A stretch of 64,000 nucleotides of DNA from Enterobacter cloacae complex sp. ECNIH7 (GTDB lineage: Bacteria > Pseudomonadota > Gammaproteobacteria > Enterobacterales > Enterobacteriaceae): the NCBI RefSeq assembly GCF_002208095.1, contig NZ_CP017990.1, positions 558,001 to 622,000 of the forward strand, written 5' to 3'. Within the stretch, counting starts at the first letter, position 1. Each line of letters starts with the position of its first letter. The position numbers and the translations under genes are program-made. A model generated the notes under the pieces. It saw nothing but the letters and a program-made list of their open reading frames with translations. It ran no database searches and had not been told where the DNA came from. Of this stretch, positions 22,964-31,585 are shown one piece after another.

Positions 22964-23398
22964 TCAATTGTTATCCCGGGCGGCAACAGACTGGATTTTC
23001 CAGACCCCATCTTCTTTAACCATGCAATCAATGACTGTGTGCTGGGTCTTTTTGCCAAACGTGATATTCACGTTTACACAGACCGGGTCTGAAACATACG
23101 AATCAATAGCCACATTCTCAGCCCAGTCCTCGCCGATATACTGCGATTTCATAAAAAAATCAGCCTCGTAAAATTCAGCGTCGGCATAACGGGGATCGTC
23201 TGCATGACGTAATTTTTTCATGGTGCTGGCCGTAACGAACTTATCGATTTCATTTCCCTCTTGGATGGGATAACGATCGTTGTTCACCTGTTTGACGTAC
23301 CAGCGATTGAATTCAAGGGCGCGCTGCATCGGTATCTGAAAATCTTCGGCCCCCAATGCGGCTGTGCTGAATAACACAATTAAGATGAGCTTATTCAT
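22964..23398 (-). CDS. Periplasmic DUF3828-like protein, probable immunity partner of the amidase toxin
   Basis: The 144-residue protein has a signal peptide (MNKLILIVLFSTAALGAE). The mature region resembles the DUF3828 group, with a C-terminal VIDCMVKEDGVWKIQSV strand typical of small NTF2-like or DUF3828 periplasmic proteins. Its ATG lies one base after the stop of the upstream amidase gene, so the pair is translationally coupled. A periplasmic protein paired with a signal-less cell-wall amidase is the arrangement of T6SS effector and immunity genes. The immunity role is inferred. Confidence 0.65.
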   Translation of the reverse strand: MNKLILIVLFSTAALGAEDFQIPMQRALEFNRWYVKQVNNDRYPIQEGNEIDKFVTASTMKKLRHADDPRYADAEFYEADFFMKSQYIGEDWAENVAIDSYVSDPVCVNVNITFGKKTQHTVIDCMVKEDGVWKIQSVAARDNN

Positions 23399-23399
23399 A

Positions 23400-23762
23400 T
23401 TAATAATGCCTGTATAAGGTTACGGCTGGCTGGAGTTGGCGATAGGTTGGCCCCGGGTACAGTGTTCTCTGTTTAAAATCTGAATACCAGGTTCCAGCGC
23501 CATCATAAATACAGACATGCCCGTACTGATTCGGGCCGGGCAAGGCATCAATCACCGCGATATCCCCCTCTATGGGGGTGCCATAGACTTTTGTGAACCC
23601 TGCTTTTTCAAGAGAACGCCAGAAATCCTTAGCGTTTGCCCCTTCGATTTTAAGCCCTCCGGCTCGAATGGCGGCGGCGATTGCTCGAGCGCAATAGTGT
23701 CCAGTATGGGTTAGTGCGTGGCTACGGGCGTATGACACAGCTTCATGTTTATTCCATGACAT
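23400..23762 (-). CDS. CHAP/NlpC-type amidase, probable secreted antibacterial effector
   Basis: The 120-residue protein has the papain-like amidase layout. Cys24 (HYCARAI) starts a helix, and His82 in QYGHVCIYDG begins the second catalytic strand, after GDIAVIDA. There is no signal peptide, so it would be harmless in the cytosol and needs another route to the cell wall. A type VI secretion system fits its small size and the adjacent periplasmic partner. The start at 23762 has AAGGA; the frame's TTG at 23768 is less likely. The pair is AT-richer than its neighbours, which suggests transfer. Confidence 0.65.
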   Translation of the reverse strand: MSWNKHEAVSYARSHALTHTGHYCARAIAAAIRAGGLKIEGANAKDFWRSLEKAGFTKVYGTPIEGDIAVIDALPGPNQYGHVCIYDGAGTWYSDFKQRTLYPGPTYRQLQPAVTLYRHY

Positions 23763-23981
23763 AAACAATCCTTATTAATGAAATGCAGCAATAAGGAAAT
23801 ATTACGCCGATAATATAAGGTGTTTTGTAATTGATAATGACCTGATATTAACCATTATCTACTCAGTAAATAATGGTTAATAAAAAGATAAATACCTATT
23901 ATGGTTAATGCGTATCTGAGAAAGCGTCAGTAAAATGAATTTTTCTGCCTGACGATAACGCTGTTGTCATTTTTAGTGTTT

Positions 23982-24030
23982 TCTCCCTCTCCCTGTGGGA
24001 GAGGGCCGGGGTGAGGGCACCAGACCGCAG
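23982..24030. repeat. Dispersed GC-rich palindromic repeat (copy e)
   Basis: CTCCCTCTCCCTGTGGGAGA followed by GGGCCGGGGTGAGGG lies directly after argI on its strand. It may act as its terminator. It shares a block of more than 30 identical bases with copy c. Confidence 0.65.
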
Positions 24031-24039
24031 AGGAGTCAA

Positions 24040-25044
24040 TCACTCCCCAAGCGTCGCCACCATCACTGCCTTAATCGTATGCATCCGGTTTTCCGCCTGG
24101 TCAAACACGATGCTCGCCGCCGACTCAAACACCTCGTCCGTCACCTCCATCCCGCCGTGCAGATCGAACTCCTTCGCCATCTGCTTGCCGAGCGTGGTCT
24201 GGTCGTCATGGAACGCCGGCAGACAGTGCAGGAACTTCACGTTCGGGTTGCCGGTAAGCGCCATCATCTGCGCGTTCACCTGATACCCGCGCAGCAGCGC
24301 AATCCGCTCCGCCCACTTCTCTTTGGCTTCGCCCATCGACACCCAGACGTCGGTATAGATGAAGTCCGCGCCCTTCACGCCCGCCGCCACGTCTTCCGTC
24401 AGCGTGATTTTCCCGCCGTGCTTCTCCGCCAGCGCGCTGCACTCCGCCACCAGGCTCTCTTCCGGCCAGCAGGCCTTCGGAGCCACCAGGCGCAGATCCA
24501 GCCCGGTCAGCGCCGCCGCTTCCAGCATCGAGTTGCCCATGTTGTTGCGCGCATCGCCCGCGTAGACCAGCGTCATCTCGTTAAACGCCTTGCCCGGCAG
24601 GTGCTCCTGCATGGTCAGCAGATCCGCCAGCAGCTGCGTCGGGTGGAACTCGTTGGTCAGCCCGTTCCACACCGGCACGCCCGCGTACTGCGCCAGCGTC
24701 TCGACCACTTCCTGGCCGTGGCCGCGATACTGAATGCCGTCGTACATCCGCCCGAGCACGCGCGCAGTATCCTTAATTGACTCTTTATGCCCAATCTGGC
24801 TGCCGCTCGGCCCTAAATAGGTGACGCGCGCGCCCTGGTCAAATGCGGCAACTTCGAAAGAGCAACGGGTACGGGTCGAGTCTTTTTCGAAGATGAGCGC
24901 GATGTTTTTACCGGTAAGCTTTTGTACTTCCTTGCCCTTTTTCTTATCGGCTTTGAGCTGTGCGGCAAGGGTCAGCAGAGAAGTGAACTGTGCAGGGGTA
25001 AAGTCGAGTAATTTCAGAAAGTGTTTCTTGTATAAATCGGACAT
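24040..25044 (-). CDS. argI: Anabolic ornithine carbamoyltransferase
   Basis: The 334-residue enzyme makes citrulline from ornithine and carbamoyl phosphate for arginine synthesis. [15 protein letters not shown] and HCLPAFHD motifs are intact. Two ArgR boxes upstream mark it as the biosynthetic copy, in contrast to arcB at 11254-12258. The flanking rraB and miaE are the normal argI neighbours. In E. coli K-12 the paralogue argF lies beside yagI. Confidence 0.95.
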   Translation of the reverse strand: MSDLYKKHFLKLLDFTPAQFTSLLTLAAQLKADKKKGKEVQKLTGKNIALIFEKDSTRTRCSFEVAAFDQGARVTYLGPSGSQIGHKESIKDTARVLGRMYDGIQYRGHGQEVVETLAQYAGVPVWNGLTNEFHPTQLLADLLTMQEHLPGKAFNEMTLVYAGDARNNMGNSMLEAAALTGLDLRLVAPKACWPEESLVAECSALAEKHGGKITLTEDVAAGVKGADFIYTDVWVSMGEAKEKWAERIALLRGYQVNAQMMALTGNPNVKFLHCLPAFHDDQTTLGKQMAKEFDLHGGMEVTDEVFESAASIVFDQAENRMHTIKAVMVATLGE

Positions 25045-25071
25045 TTTATCCTCACATGGCGAGCGCCACTT

Positions 25072-25110
25072 ATTGAATTAAAATTCACTTTATATGTGTA
25101 ATTATTCATT
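25072..25110. promoter_or_regulatory. Tandem ArgR boxes of argI
   Basis: Box 1 (25072-25089) fits the ARG consensus fully: TGAAT-TAAA-ATTCA. Box 2 (25093-25110) has a good right half ATTCATT and a weaker left half. They are separated by 3 bp, the spacing used by ArgR hexamers at arginine biosynthetic promoters. Confidence 0.88.
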
Positions 25111-25208
25111 TGCAACCCCGTTTCACAAATCTTTCCAACAAAGGTGGAGGCAAACCCGTCCGTGTGTGAAAATAGAAGTATCTGCCGCACTTTAAAGAGG
25201 ATTGAGCC

Positions 25209-25634
25209 ATGGCAAACCCGGAATTACTGGAAGAGCAACGCGAAGAGACGCGTCTGATTATTGAAGAGCTGCTGGAAGACGGTAGCGATCCGGACGCGCT
25301 GTACACCATCGAGCACCATTTCTCTGCGGATGATTTCGACGCGCTGGAAAAAATGGCCGTGGAAGCCTTCAAGCTGGGTTACGAAGTGACCGAGCCGGAA
25401 GAGCTGGAAGTGGAAGAGGGCGACACCGTCATCTGCTGCGACATCCTGAGTGAAGGCGCGCTGAAGGCGGAGCTGATCGACGCGCAGGTAGAACAGCTGA
25501 TGAACCTGGCCGAGAAGTTTGACGTGGAATACGACGGCTGGGGAACCTACTTCGAAGATCCGAACGGTGAAGACGGCGAAGAAGGCGACGACGAAGATTA
25601 CGTCGACGAAGACGACGACGGCGTGCGTCACTAA
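25209..25634 (+). CDS. rraB: Ribonuclease E inhibitor RraB
   Basis: The 141-residue acidic cytosolic protein binds RNase E and alters the degradosome. It matches E. coli RraB, including the long Asp/Glu-rich C-terminal tail (about residues 118-138). It reads divergently from argI, as in E. coli. Confidence 0.95.
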   Translation: MANPELLEEQREETRLIIEELLEDGSDPDALYTIEHHFSADDFDALEKMAVEAFKLGYEVTEPEELEVEEGDTVICCDILSEGALKAELIDAQVEQLMNLAEKFDVEYDGWGTYFEDPNGEDGEEGDDEDYVDEDDDGVRH

Positions 25635-25643
25635 GTGATTCAG

Positions 25644-25668
25644 GCGGTGGCGCGCGCCACCGCTTTTT
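25644..25668 (+). terminator. Intrinsic terminator after rraB
   Basis: The perfect stem GCGGTGGC-GCGC-GCCACCGC is followed by five T, ten bases after the rraB stop. Confidence 0.9.
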
Positions 25669-25680
25669 CAAGGCAGAACC

Positions 25681-26439
25681 ATGGATTACCCGCAGATACT
25701 CGCCCCCGTACTCAACTTCCTCCAGTGCCCGACCCCGCAAGCATGGATTGATAAAGCCCGCGACCCGGCGAACCTGCCGCTGCTGCTCACCGACCACATG
25801 GTGTGCGAGCTCAAGGCCGCCCAGACCGCGCTGCTGCTGGTGCGTAAATACGTCGCCGACGAAAGCGGTGCCGACGCGCTGCTCGACTGGCTCAAGCCCT
25901 ACGAACAGTTCACCTTCCGCGACGGCCCGGAGCCGGACTTCATCGCCCTGCACAAGAAGATTGGCAAAAGCGTGATGCCCAAAACCGACGACCCGTGGGG
26001 CCAGGCGCTTATCGACAGCATGGTGCTGCTGATCAAAGAGGAGCTGCATCACTTCTGGCAGGTGCGCGAGGCGATGCTGGCCCGCGACATTCCGTACGTC
26101 AAAATCACCGCCAGCCGCTACGCCAAAGGGATGCTGAAGGAAGTACGCACCCACGAGCCGCTGACGCTGATCGACAAGCTCATCTGCGGCGCCTACATCG
26201 AAGCCCGCTCCTGCGAACGCTTCGCCGCGCTGGCCCCGTTCCTCGACGACGACCTGCAGAAGTTCTATCTCTCGCTGCTGCGCTCGGAAGCGCGCCACTA
26301 TCAGGACTACCTGACGCTGGCCCGGCAGGTGAGCGACGACGATATCTCACCGCGCATACAGCTTTTTGGCGAAATTGAAGCCACACTTATCTCGACACCG
26401 GACCACGAGTTTCGCTTCCACAGCGGCGTGCCGGTGTAA
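25681..26439 (+). CDS. miaE: tRNA 2-methylthio-N6-isopentenyladenosine hydroxylase
   Basis: The 252-residue non-haem di-iron monooxygenase hydroxylates ms2i6A37 in tRNA. Iron ligands are visible in KEELHHFW, EARSCERF and SEARHYQDY. It matches Salmonella MiaE. It is absent from E. coli K-12 but common in Salmonella and Enterobacter. The downstream gene is on the same strand 30 bases later. Confidence 0.94.
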   Translation: MDYPQILAPVLNFLQCPTPQAWIDKARDPANLPLLLTDHMVCELKAAQTALLLVRKYVADESGADALLDWLKPYEQFTFRDGPEPDFIALHKKIGKSVMPKTDDPWGQALIDSMVLLIKEELHHFWQVREAMLARDIPYVKITASRYAKGMLKEVRTHEPLTLIDKLICGAYIEARSCERFAALAPFLDDDLQKFYLSLLRSEARHYQDYLTLARQVSDDDISPRIQLFGEIEATLISTPDHEFRFHSGVPV

Positions 26440-26469
26440 ACCGGCATAGCGAAAGGATAAGGATGCGAG

Positions 26470-27192
26470 ATGAATAAAACGTGGACCCGTATTGTGATTG
26501 TCGTCATTGCGGCTGCCGCCGTGGCGTTCTGGGTGTTTTTCGACAGGCAGCGCGCCCCGGAACGGCAGAAGGATAACGCCCTTAACGCGATGCCCGCCTG
26601 GCAGGTGATTAAGGAGCAGGAGCCCGCGCTGCATCAGCGCATCCTCGACCAGATGGCCGCCCTGCAAAAAGCGGGCGAGCCGGAGCAGCAGATTATCGAC
26701 ACCATCCAGCCGCAGATCCTGCATCTGCAGATGTCGCGCCTGCAAAACGCCCCGGACGCCAACGTGGTGAATTACATGACCATCAACATGGAGCAGACCG
26801 CCGCCATCCAGAAGGTGAGCGACGACGCCTGCTTCCGCTTCCTCTACCCGACGGTGAAGGGCGGCGTGAACCCGATGCGCATGCTGGATAAAGACCTGAT
26901 GGCGCGGCGCATGCAGGCCGACGCCGACATGATGCGCGCGGCCTACGGCAAAAAACGCCACACCGTGACCCCCGCCGAACGCGAGGCGGCTGTCGAGGAC
27001 GTGCGGCCGATTATGAAGGCGCTTGCCGATAAGTACGGCGAGGACATCCAGCTGCTGCAGATGCCGGAGAAGGCGGCGGGCAAAGAGAAGCTCTCCTGCA
27101 ATATGGTGCAGGAGATGTGGGCGAAGGTGCTGGCGCTGCCGGAGCAGAAGGCGGCAGGGGTGATTCGACTGGCGGTGTCTGAGCTGGAGTGA
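26470..27192 (+). CDS. Membrane-anchored protein of unknown function
   Basis: The 240-residue product has one N-terminal transmembrane anchor (about residues 7-25) and a polar, helix-rich, mostly periplasmic domain. It contains two cysteines (DDACFRF, KLSCNMV) that could form a disulphide. I do not recognise a family with a known function. It follows miaE closely, perhaps as one transcript, and precedes tRNA-Leu. Composition is that of the backbone, not of the mobile element. Confidence 0.7.
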   Translation: MNKTWTRIVIVVIAAAAVAFWVFFDRQRAPERQKDNALNAMPAWQVIKEQEPALHQRILDQMAALQKAGEPEQQIIDTIQPQILHLQMSRLQNAPDANVVNYMTINMEQTAAIQKVSDDACFRFLYPTVKGGVNPMRMLDKDLMARRMQADADMMRAAYGKKRHTVTPAEREAAVEDVRPIMKALADKYGEDIQLLQMPEKAAGKEKLSCNMVQEMWAKVLALPEQKAAGVIRLAVSELE

Positions 27193-27298
27193 CGAAGGAC
27201 GCTGGTTTTTTGGGCACTTAGCGCGGGTTTAGCGCGTCGTCGCTTGCATGGCGGCGCGCGACAGGTATAATCCACAACGTTTCCGCATCCCCTTCAGT

Positions 27299-27383
27299 GC
27301 CGAAGTGGCGAAATCGGTAGACGCAGTTGATTCAAAATCAACCGTAGAAATACGTGCCGGTTCGAGTCCGGCCTTCGGCACCA
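27299..27383 (+). tRNA. leuX: tRNA-Leu (anticodon CAA)
   Basis: The 85-nt gene folds as a class II tRNA. The acceptor stem is GCCGAAG/CTTCGGC. The anticodon stem GTTGA/TCAAC has loop TTCAAAA, giving anticodon CAA. It has a long variable arm, TTCGAGT in the T arm, and an encoded CCA end. Its 3' half is a common integration site, and here an integrase gene begins 223 bases later. The gene remains intact. Confidence 0.96.
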
Positions 27384-27605
27384 AGTGATGCAATAATTAG
27401 CTACCTAAGGGTGGCTTTTTTTGTGTCCATTTTCGTCCAGATTCGTCCATATCCATCTGTAATTCAAAGATAATTTATTTTTCGTCAATAACCATATTTG
27501 TTTTGTGGTCTTTCCGTGTTGGTCGTTTTTCATCCATTGACATCCACGCGATTTGGGGGCCAAATTGGGGGCTTAGACGTAGTTCGATAATAGTGAGGCC
27601 CCCAA

Positions 27606-29282
27606 ATGGCACTAACAGATCGCGCTATAGTCCACGCCAAGCCTTGTGGCAAGCCGTATAAGCTCAGTGACTCGCATGGACTTTACCTGCTGGTTAACCC
27701 TAACGGTTCAAAACGCTGGTACATCAAGTACCGCTTTGTAAACAAAGAGAAAAAGCTCGCTTTAGGCCCTTATCCGCTTTTGACGCTTGCACAGGCAAGA
27801 CGTATGCGTGAAGAGGCCCAATTACTGCTGATTTCCGGCATCGATCCGAGCGCACACCGAAAGGCTGAACGCCTTGCTATAACGCCAGAACATACGTTTG
27901 AGTCTGTGGCACGCGAATGGGTCACCAGTAACGTGAACTGGTCGTCGGAACATAAGAAGCGGGTGCTGCGTTATTTCGAGCTTTATGTGTTCCCCACGAA
28001 CGGCAGCTGTGACATCACCAAAATGAAGGTTAAAGACCTGCTGGTACACATCAAAGAGGTGGAGAAAGCGGGCAAGCTGGATGTTGCTTCCCGGCTTCAG
28101 CAGCGCACTGCCTGCGTGATGCGCTACGCCGTCCAGAACGGCATTATCGATCATAACCCCGCATCGGATTTAACCGGCGCGGTCTCTACGCCCAAAGTTC
28201 GTCACCACCCGGCGCTGGATCTGAATCTTATCCCTGATTTCCTGGAAAGAATCGACGATTACAAAGGCCGTCAACTGACTCAACTGGCGGTAAAACTGGC
28301 TCTGCTGCTGTTTATCCGTTCCAGCGAACTGCGCTTTGCCCGCTGGGATGAGATTGATCTGCGTAACGCCATGTGGACAATCCCCGCCGAGCGTGAGCCG
28401 ATCCCCGGCGTTAAATATTCAGCGCGTGGGGCGAAGATGCACTCCCCACACTTGGTCCCATTGTCACGTCAGGCCATCGAACTGCTGCACGAGGTGCGGC
28501 AGCATTGCCGACCGGGAACTGAACTGGTATTCCCCGGCGATCATAACTACCGCAAACCGATGAGCGAAAACACCATCAACAAAGCGCTGCGGGTGATGGG
28601 CTACGACACCCAGAAAGACGTCTGCGGTCACGGTTTTCGCACTATGGCCTGTAGCGCGCTGGTGGAGTCGGGCCTGTGGTCAAGCGACGCGGTAGAGCGC
28701 CAGATGAGCCATCAGGAGCGCAAGCGCGTGCGGGCGGCGTATATCCACAAGGCGCAGCATCTCGAAGAACGTCGGGAGATGATGCAGTGGTGGGCGGATT
28801 ATCTGGATGCAAACCGGTTCAGGCATGTTGTGCCGTATGGCTTCAAAAAGTCGCCGGGAGGCGCACTCGACCATATGAGTTTCCAGGAGCGCAATGACCG
28901 GCAGCTAGAGGAACTGAAAGCCAGAATACTGGCTGACTCGGAATGGCTGACGGCGTCTGAATTATCCGCAAAAGCGGGCTTTCGTTCCGCCGATCCTGAT
29001 GCTGGCCCGAAAGGCTGGAAAGCCGCCGGGAAGATATTCTCGCTGAAGGTCGATGGTGAGGATTTGTACCCGGATTATGTTCTGGATGAGAAAATGCGGC
29101 CCCTCAAGGTTGTCAGGCTAATTCTCTCGCTGTTCAAAGAACGTAAGACCCCGTGGGGGCTAGCAATCTGGTTTGGCTCGGCTAATCGCAGGTTGAGAGG
29201 AGGGAAGCCGAAAGATCTGCTGATTTCAAAGTCAGAGTTGGTTCTGATGGCGGCGCAGGATGAGGTGGAGTCGGGGGAGTAG
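27606..29282 (+). CDS. Tyrosine integrase of the element, with C-terminal extension
   Basis: The 558-residue recombinase has an N-terminal DUF4102 arm-binding domain (residues 1-90), a core-binding domain, and a catalytic domain. The catalytic residues are R238, H342 (HGFR), R345, H369 and nucleophile Y379. P4-type integrases are usually about 400 residues. This one continues for roughly 180 residues past the tyrosine with a domain I do not recognise. It lies beside the tRNA-Leu attachment site and reads away from it. Confidence 0.9.
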   Translation: MALTDRAIVHAKPCGKPYKLSDSHGLYLLVNPNGSKRWYIKYRFVNKEKKLALGPYPLLTLAQARRMREEAQLLLISGIDPSAHRKAERLAITPEHTFESVAREWVTSNVNWSSEHKKRVLRYFELYVFPTNGSCDITKMKVKDLLVHIKEVEKAGKLDVASRLQQRTACVMRYAVQNGIIDHNPASDLTGAVSTPKVRHHPALDLNLIPDFLERIDDYKGRQLTQLAVKLALLLFIRSSELRFARWDEIDLRNAMWTIPAEREPIPGVKYSARGAKMHSPHLVPLSRQAIELLHEVRQHCRPGTELVFPGDHNYRKPMSENTINKALRVMGYDTQKDVCGHGFRTMACSALVESGLWSSDAVERQMSHQERKRVRAAYIHKAQHLEERREMMQWWADYLDANRFRHVVPYGFKKSPGGALDHMSFQERNDRQLEELKARILADSEWLTASELSAKAGFRSADPDAGPKGWKAAGKIFSLKVDGEDLYPDYVLDEKMRPLKVVRLILSLFKERKTPWGLAIWFGSANRRLRGGKPKDLLISKSELVLMAAQDEVESGE

Positions 29283-29342
29283 GAGAACCGCTGTTGTGTG
29301 TCATACCCAATGCAGGAGTATTTATTTTTGGAGGGTAATTAA

Positions 29343-29680
29343 CTCGATGTTAGTTACGTATACTTAAGACAATTAACTGAAAAGTGTGACGAGCTGCATG
29401 AGTGGGGAGTGGAAGTTCGGACGTTTTACTATATATCGAGATATCTCGAGCAATCAGAAGTCAGTCATTTCAGATTGGTTGCATCAGGCAATCGACAGAC
29501 TTTTCTGCAAATTCTGAAAGGGGTATTGAATATTGCGTAATTTATATTTAAGAAAAATTTGGTCCTGTCCTCGATTTTGTTACGTATGTTCTCGAACAAT
29601 ATAATTTAGATCTGATTGAGGCATTACTGCCAAAGCCTACCTTGCGCACTAACTATTTCTTTATTAATGATGCAGACTAA
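29343..29680 (+). pseudogene. Decayed small gene (two frames, no start)
   Basis: Frame one is open from 29343 to the stop at 29540 and reads like protein (LTEKCDELHEWGVEVRTFYY and onward) but has no ATG. A shifted frame is open from 29552 to the stop at 29680 (VTYVLEQYNLDLIEALLP and onward). Together they suggest a gene of about 110 codons broken by a frameshift and loss of its start. A hairpin with T run follows. The original function is not recognisable. Confidence 0.35.
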
Positions 29681-29702
29681 TTGATAACTAGTCTGCATTT
29701 TA
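29670..29702 (+). terminator. Intrinsic terminator after the decayed gene
   Basis: The perfect 10-bp stem ATGCAGACTA / TAGTCTGCAT with a 9-base loop is followed by TTTTA. It lies between the plus-strand integrase side and the convergent membrane-protein gene. Confidence 0.7.
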
Positions 29703-29733
29703 CTCAGTAAAAAAATGGCTAAGATTAATTTAT

Positions 29734-30654
29734 TCAATGTGAAGAGTGAAATGACTCCATTTTTTTAACTTCAAGTCCCTTAGTTGTTATTCTATAACAC
29801 TCATTCTTTGATTTACGGAGATATAAAAATGAATCTTTTTTATCATTGCAGTCTGTTCTATAGAAAGCATCAAGTAAAAGAAATGATCTCTGATGTTCAG
29901 GTATGATTCCAATTGAAAATGAACCGATATATATCAATGCTGAAGCTATAGATAATAAATCTGTGATTTTCATATAGTTATTCGTGGTTGTCAGAGCCTT
30001 TTTAAACCACATACTTAATAATGATTTCATTTTCTTTATATCAAAGGGCATCTCTTTGAAAATAATAAAGATATTGTTATTGGCGTTATTGATGTTTTTT
30101 AACAACATCATAAAGCCATAAGGTAATATTAGGATTAACCCCATGGTAAGAACGAAGTTAATGCCATGTTGGCCGTGTATATAGTTTTTAAGCAGATAGC
30201 AAAGAGGTATGGCTATGATAGCTGCATAGAAAGATTGGTAGGCTGTAACTCTTCCTATATACATATATATGAATATACACAATCCATAAATGAATAAACA
30301 TAGAGGAATTGCTATAGCGAAAGCATAGCCATAAACTGAGTAGTTTAAATATTCTACTTCAATATCATAGTCAAAGTTAAGTCTATGTTTTGAGTACCAT
30401 AAGCAAAGTGAAAAAACACACACAGTGGAAATCCATTTTATTATGCCGTTTCCAACTAATTTATTAACTTCCATTTTTTTATTTTGATAAGCGCAAAAAA
30501 GGAAAGTTATAGATATCAATATGCTAAGGATTGAAAAAAAACTATCTTTATTAAAGAAGGAGAAATTCAAGGTAACTATAATTACTCCTATTAAATAGAT
30601 TGAAGACGCTATGTTAAACTTTATGTTCGGAAAGTGTTCTTTGATTTGATGCAT
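29734..30654 (-). CDS. AT-rich polytopic membrane protein, unknown function
   Basis: The 306-residue product has about eight hydrophobic segments spread from residue 14 to 250. A soluble, Lys/Arg-rich C-terminal tail follows (KKDSFLYLRKSKNECYRITT). No family is recognised. The gene is far AT-richer than the element around it, with many ATA, AAT and TTA codons, so it comes from another source. No signal peptide or enzyme motif is visible. It stands alone between the decayed gene and hipB. Confidence 0.6.
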   Translation of the reverse strand: MHQIKEHFPNIKFNIASSIYLIGVIIVTLNFSFFNKDSFFSILSILISITFLFCAYQNKKMEVNKLVGNGIIKWISTVCVFSLCLWYSKHRLNFDYDIEVEYLNYSVYGYAFAIAIPLCLFIYGLCIFIYMYIGRVTAYQSFYAAIIAIPLCYLLKNYIHGQHGINFVLTMGLILILPYGFMMLLKNINNANNNIFIIFKEMPFDIKKMKSLLSMWFKKALTTTNNYMKITDLLSIASALIYIGSFSIGIIPEHQRSFLLLDAFYRTDCNDKKDSFLYLRKSKNECYRITTKGLEVKKMESFHSSH

Positions 30655-31240
30655 TTGGAGTCCATTATTTCAATGTAAGTGTTAAATCCTAAATCGTTGT
30701 ATAATAGTAACACATAAGCATTTTGGAATCTTTATGACCTGTAACTTTTGTCAACGTTTAAATGTAGAATGTTTTAGTAAATTGAGATTTAACTTTATGT
30801 TGAACGCCATGAAATACTGACTTTTTGAGACAAGTAACATCATCAAGTGACATGATTCTGGCACAATATTCGTAACCAGTAAGCACACACTCTGAATCAC
30901 TTAGAAGTGTAACTCTCAGGGTTAGAATGACTATAACTGGCATAAAGCGGTCTAAAGAAGACAGACAGATAGAATCTGCTATGAGTGAGAAACAAATTCC
31001 TCTTCTAAGAAATACTGACTTATTTTCTATTAAGTCGTTTCCTTCATCCCATTCATAATTTTAAAAAATGAATTTTATCATCATATTGCCGGAGCATGTC
31101 GATAGGGGATCTAGCGGTCAATCACAGTTTTCTGCACAGTGCTATTAACGATGTCTTTTGCGTTGATTCAGCGAGATGTGGGTACGACAGTGAAATTGTG
31201 CAAAAGAAAAATGTTACCACCTATCAAGGATTAGATTTTT
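30655..31240. other. AT-rich gap with no convincing gene
   Basis: About 590 bases between the membrane-protein start and the hipB operators. It holds a 61-codon minus-strand frame (30758-30943) with poor ribosome-binding signals, and the 5' part of a plus-strand frame that continues into hipB. I see no supported gene. It may be decayed DNA of foreign origin. Confidence 0.5.
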
Positions 31241-31312
31241 TATCCTCCATAGAGGATAGATTTAAAATATCCCCTAAAGCGGATATGCTCAGAATATCTG
31301 TCATGGGGGATA
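31241..31312. promoter_or_regulatory. Three HipB-type operators in a 27-bp ladder
   Basis: TATCC-N8-GGATA occurs exactly at 31241-31258 and 31268-31285. A one-mismatch copy TATCT-N8-GGATA is at 31295-31312. The starts are spaced exactly 27 bp apart. A weaker fourth copy may lie at 31214-31232. E. coli HipB binds TATCC-N8-GGATA repeats in its own promoter. The third site overlaps the hipB ribosome-binding site. Confidence 0.85.
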
Positions 31313-31314
31313 AA

Positions 31315-31566
31315 ATGAACGTAACTTCACCCAAAATTCTGGCTCAGGCAGTGAGGAATGCTCGCAAGCAACGTAAGCTGACTCAACGCGAAACTGCAGA
31401 AAGTATAGGAATGAAACAATCAACGGTTTCAGAGTTTGAGAATCATCCTGAGGGGACCTGCATAGGTACGCTCTTTAAGCTGCTTGCCGCTCTGGACCTT
31501 AAGCTTCAGGCCGTAAGCCGTAGGGGCGAACATAAATCGTCTGATAGCTGGGACCAGGAGTGGTGA
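31315..31566 (+). CDS. hipB: HipB-like antitoxin/repressor without hipA
   Basis: The 83-residue helix-turn-helix protein (LTQRETAESIGMKQSTVSEF) resembles E. coli HipB, including the C-terminal Trp (DQEW) that HipB uses against HipA. GGGGGA lies 4 bases before ATG 31315. The frame is open for 73 more codons upstream, but that part covers the operators and is not coding. In E. coli hipA overlaps the hipB stop; here no kinase frame follows and a Fic gene converges instead. It is therefore an orphan, perhaps a remnant or a guard against incoming HipA. Confidence 0.8.
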   Translation: MNVTSPKILAQAVRNARKQRKLTQRETAESIGMKQSTVSEFENHPEGTCIGTLFKLLAALDLKLQAVSRRGEHKSSDSWDQEW

Positions 31567-31585
31567 ACTGTGGAACCAATAAGCT

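Noticed and set aside
27384..27605. A precise attL core repeat
   Set aside because: The tRNA 3' end is the expected core, but the right end of the element is outside the window, so no direct repeat can be shown.
30758..30943. A 61-codon minus-strand ORF before the hipB region
   Set aside because: No good ribosome-binding site, no family resemblance, and AT-rich DNA gives such frames by chance. It cannot be excluded, but is not supported.
31096..31314. N-terminal extension of the HipB-like frame
   Set aside because: The extension runs over the HipB operators and the Shine-Dalgarno of the internal ATG at 31315, and HipB proteins are about 85 residues.
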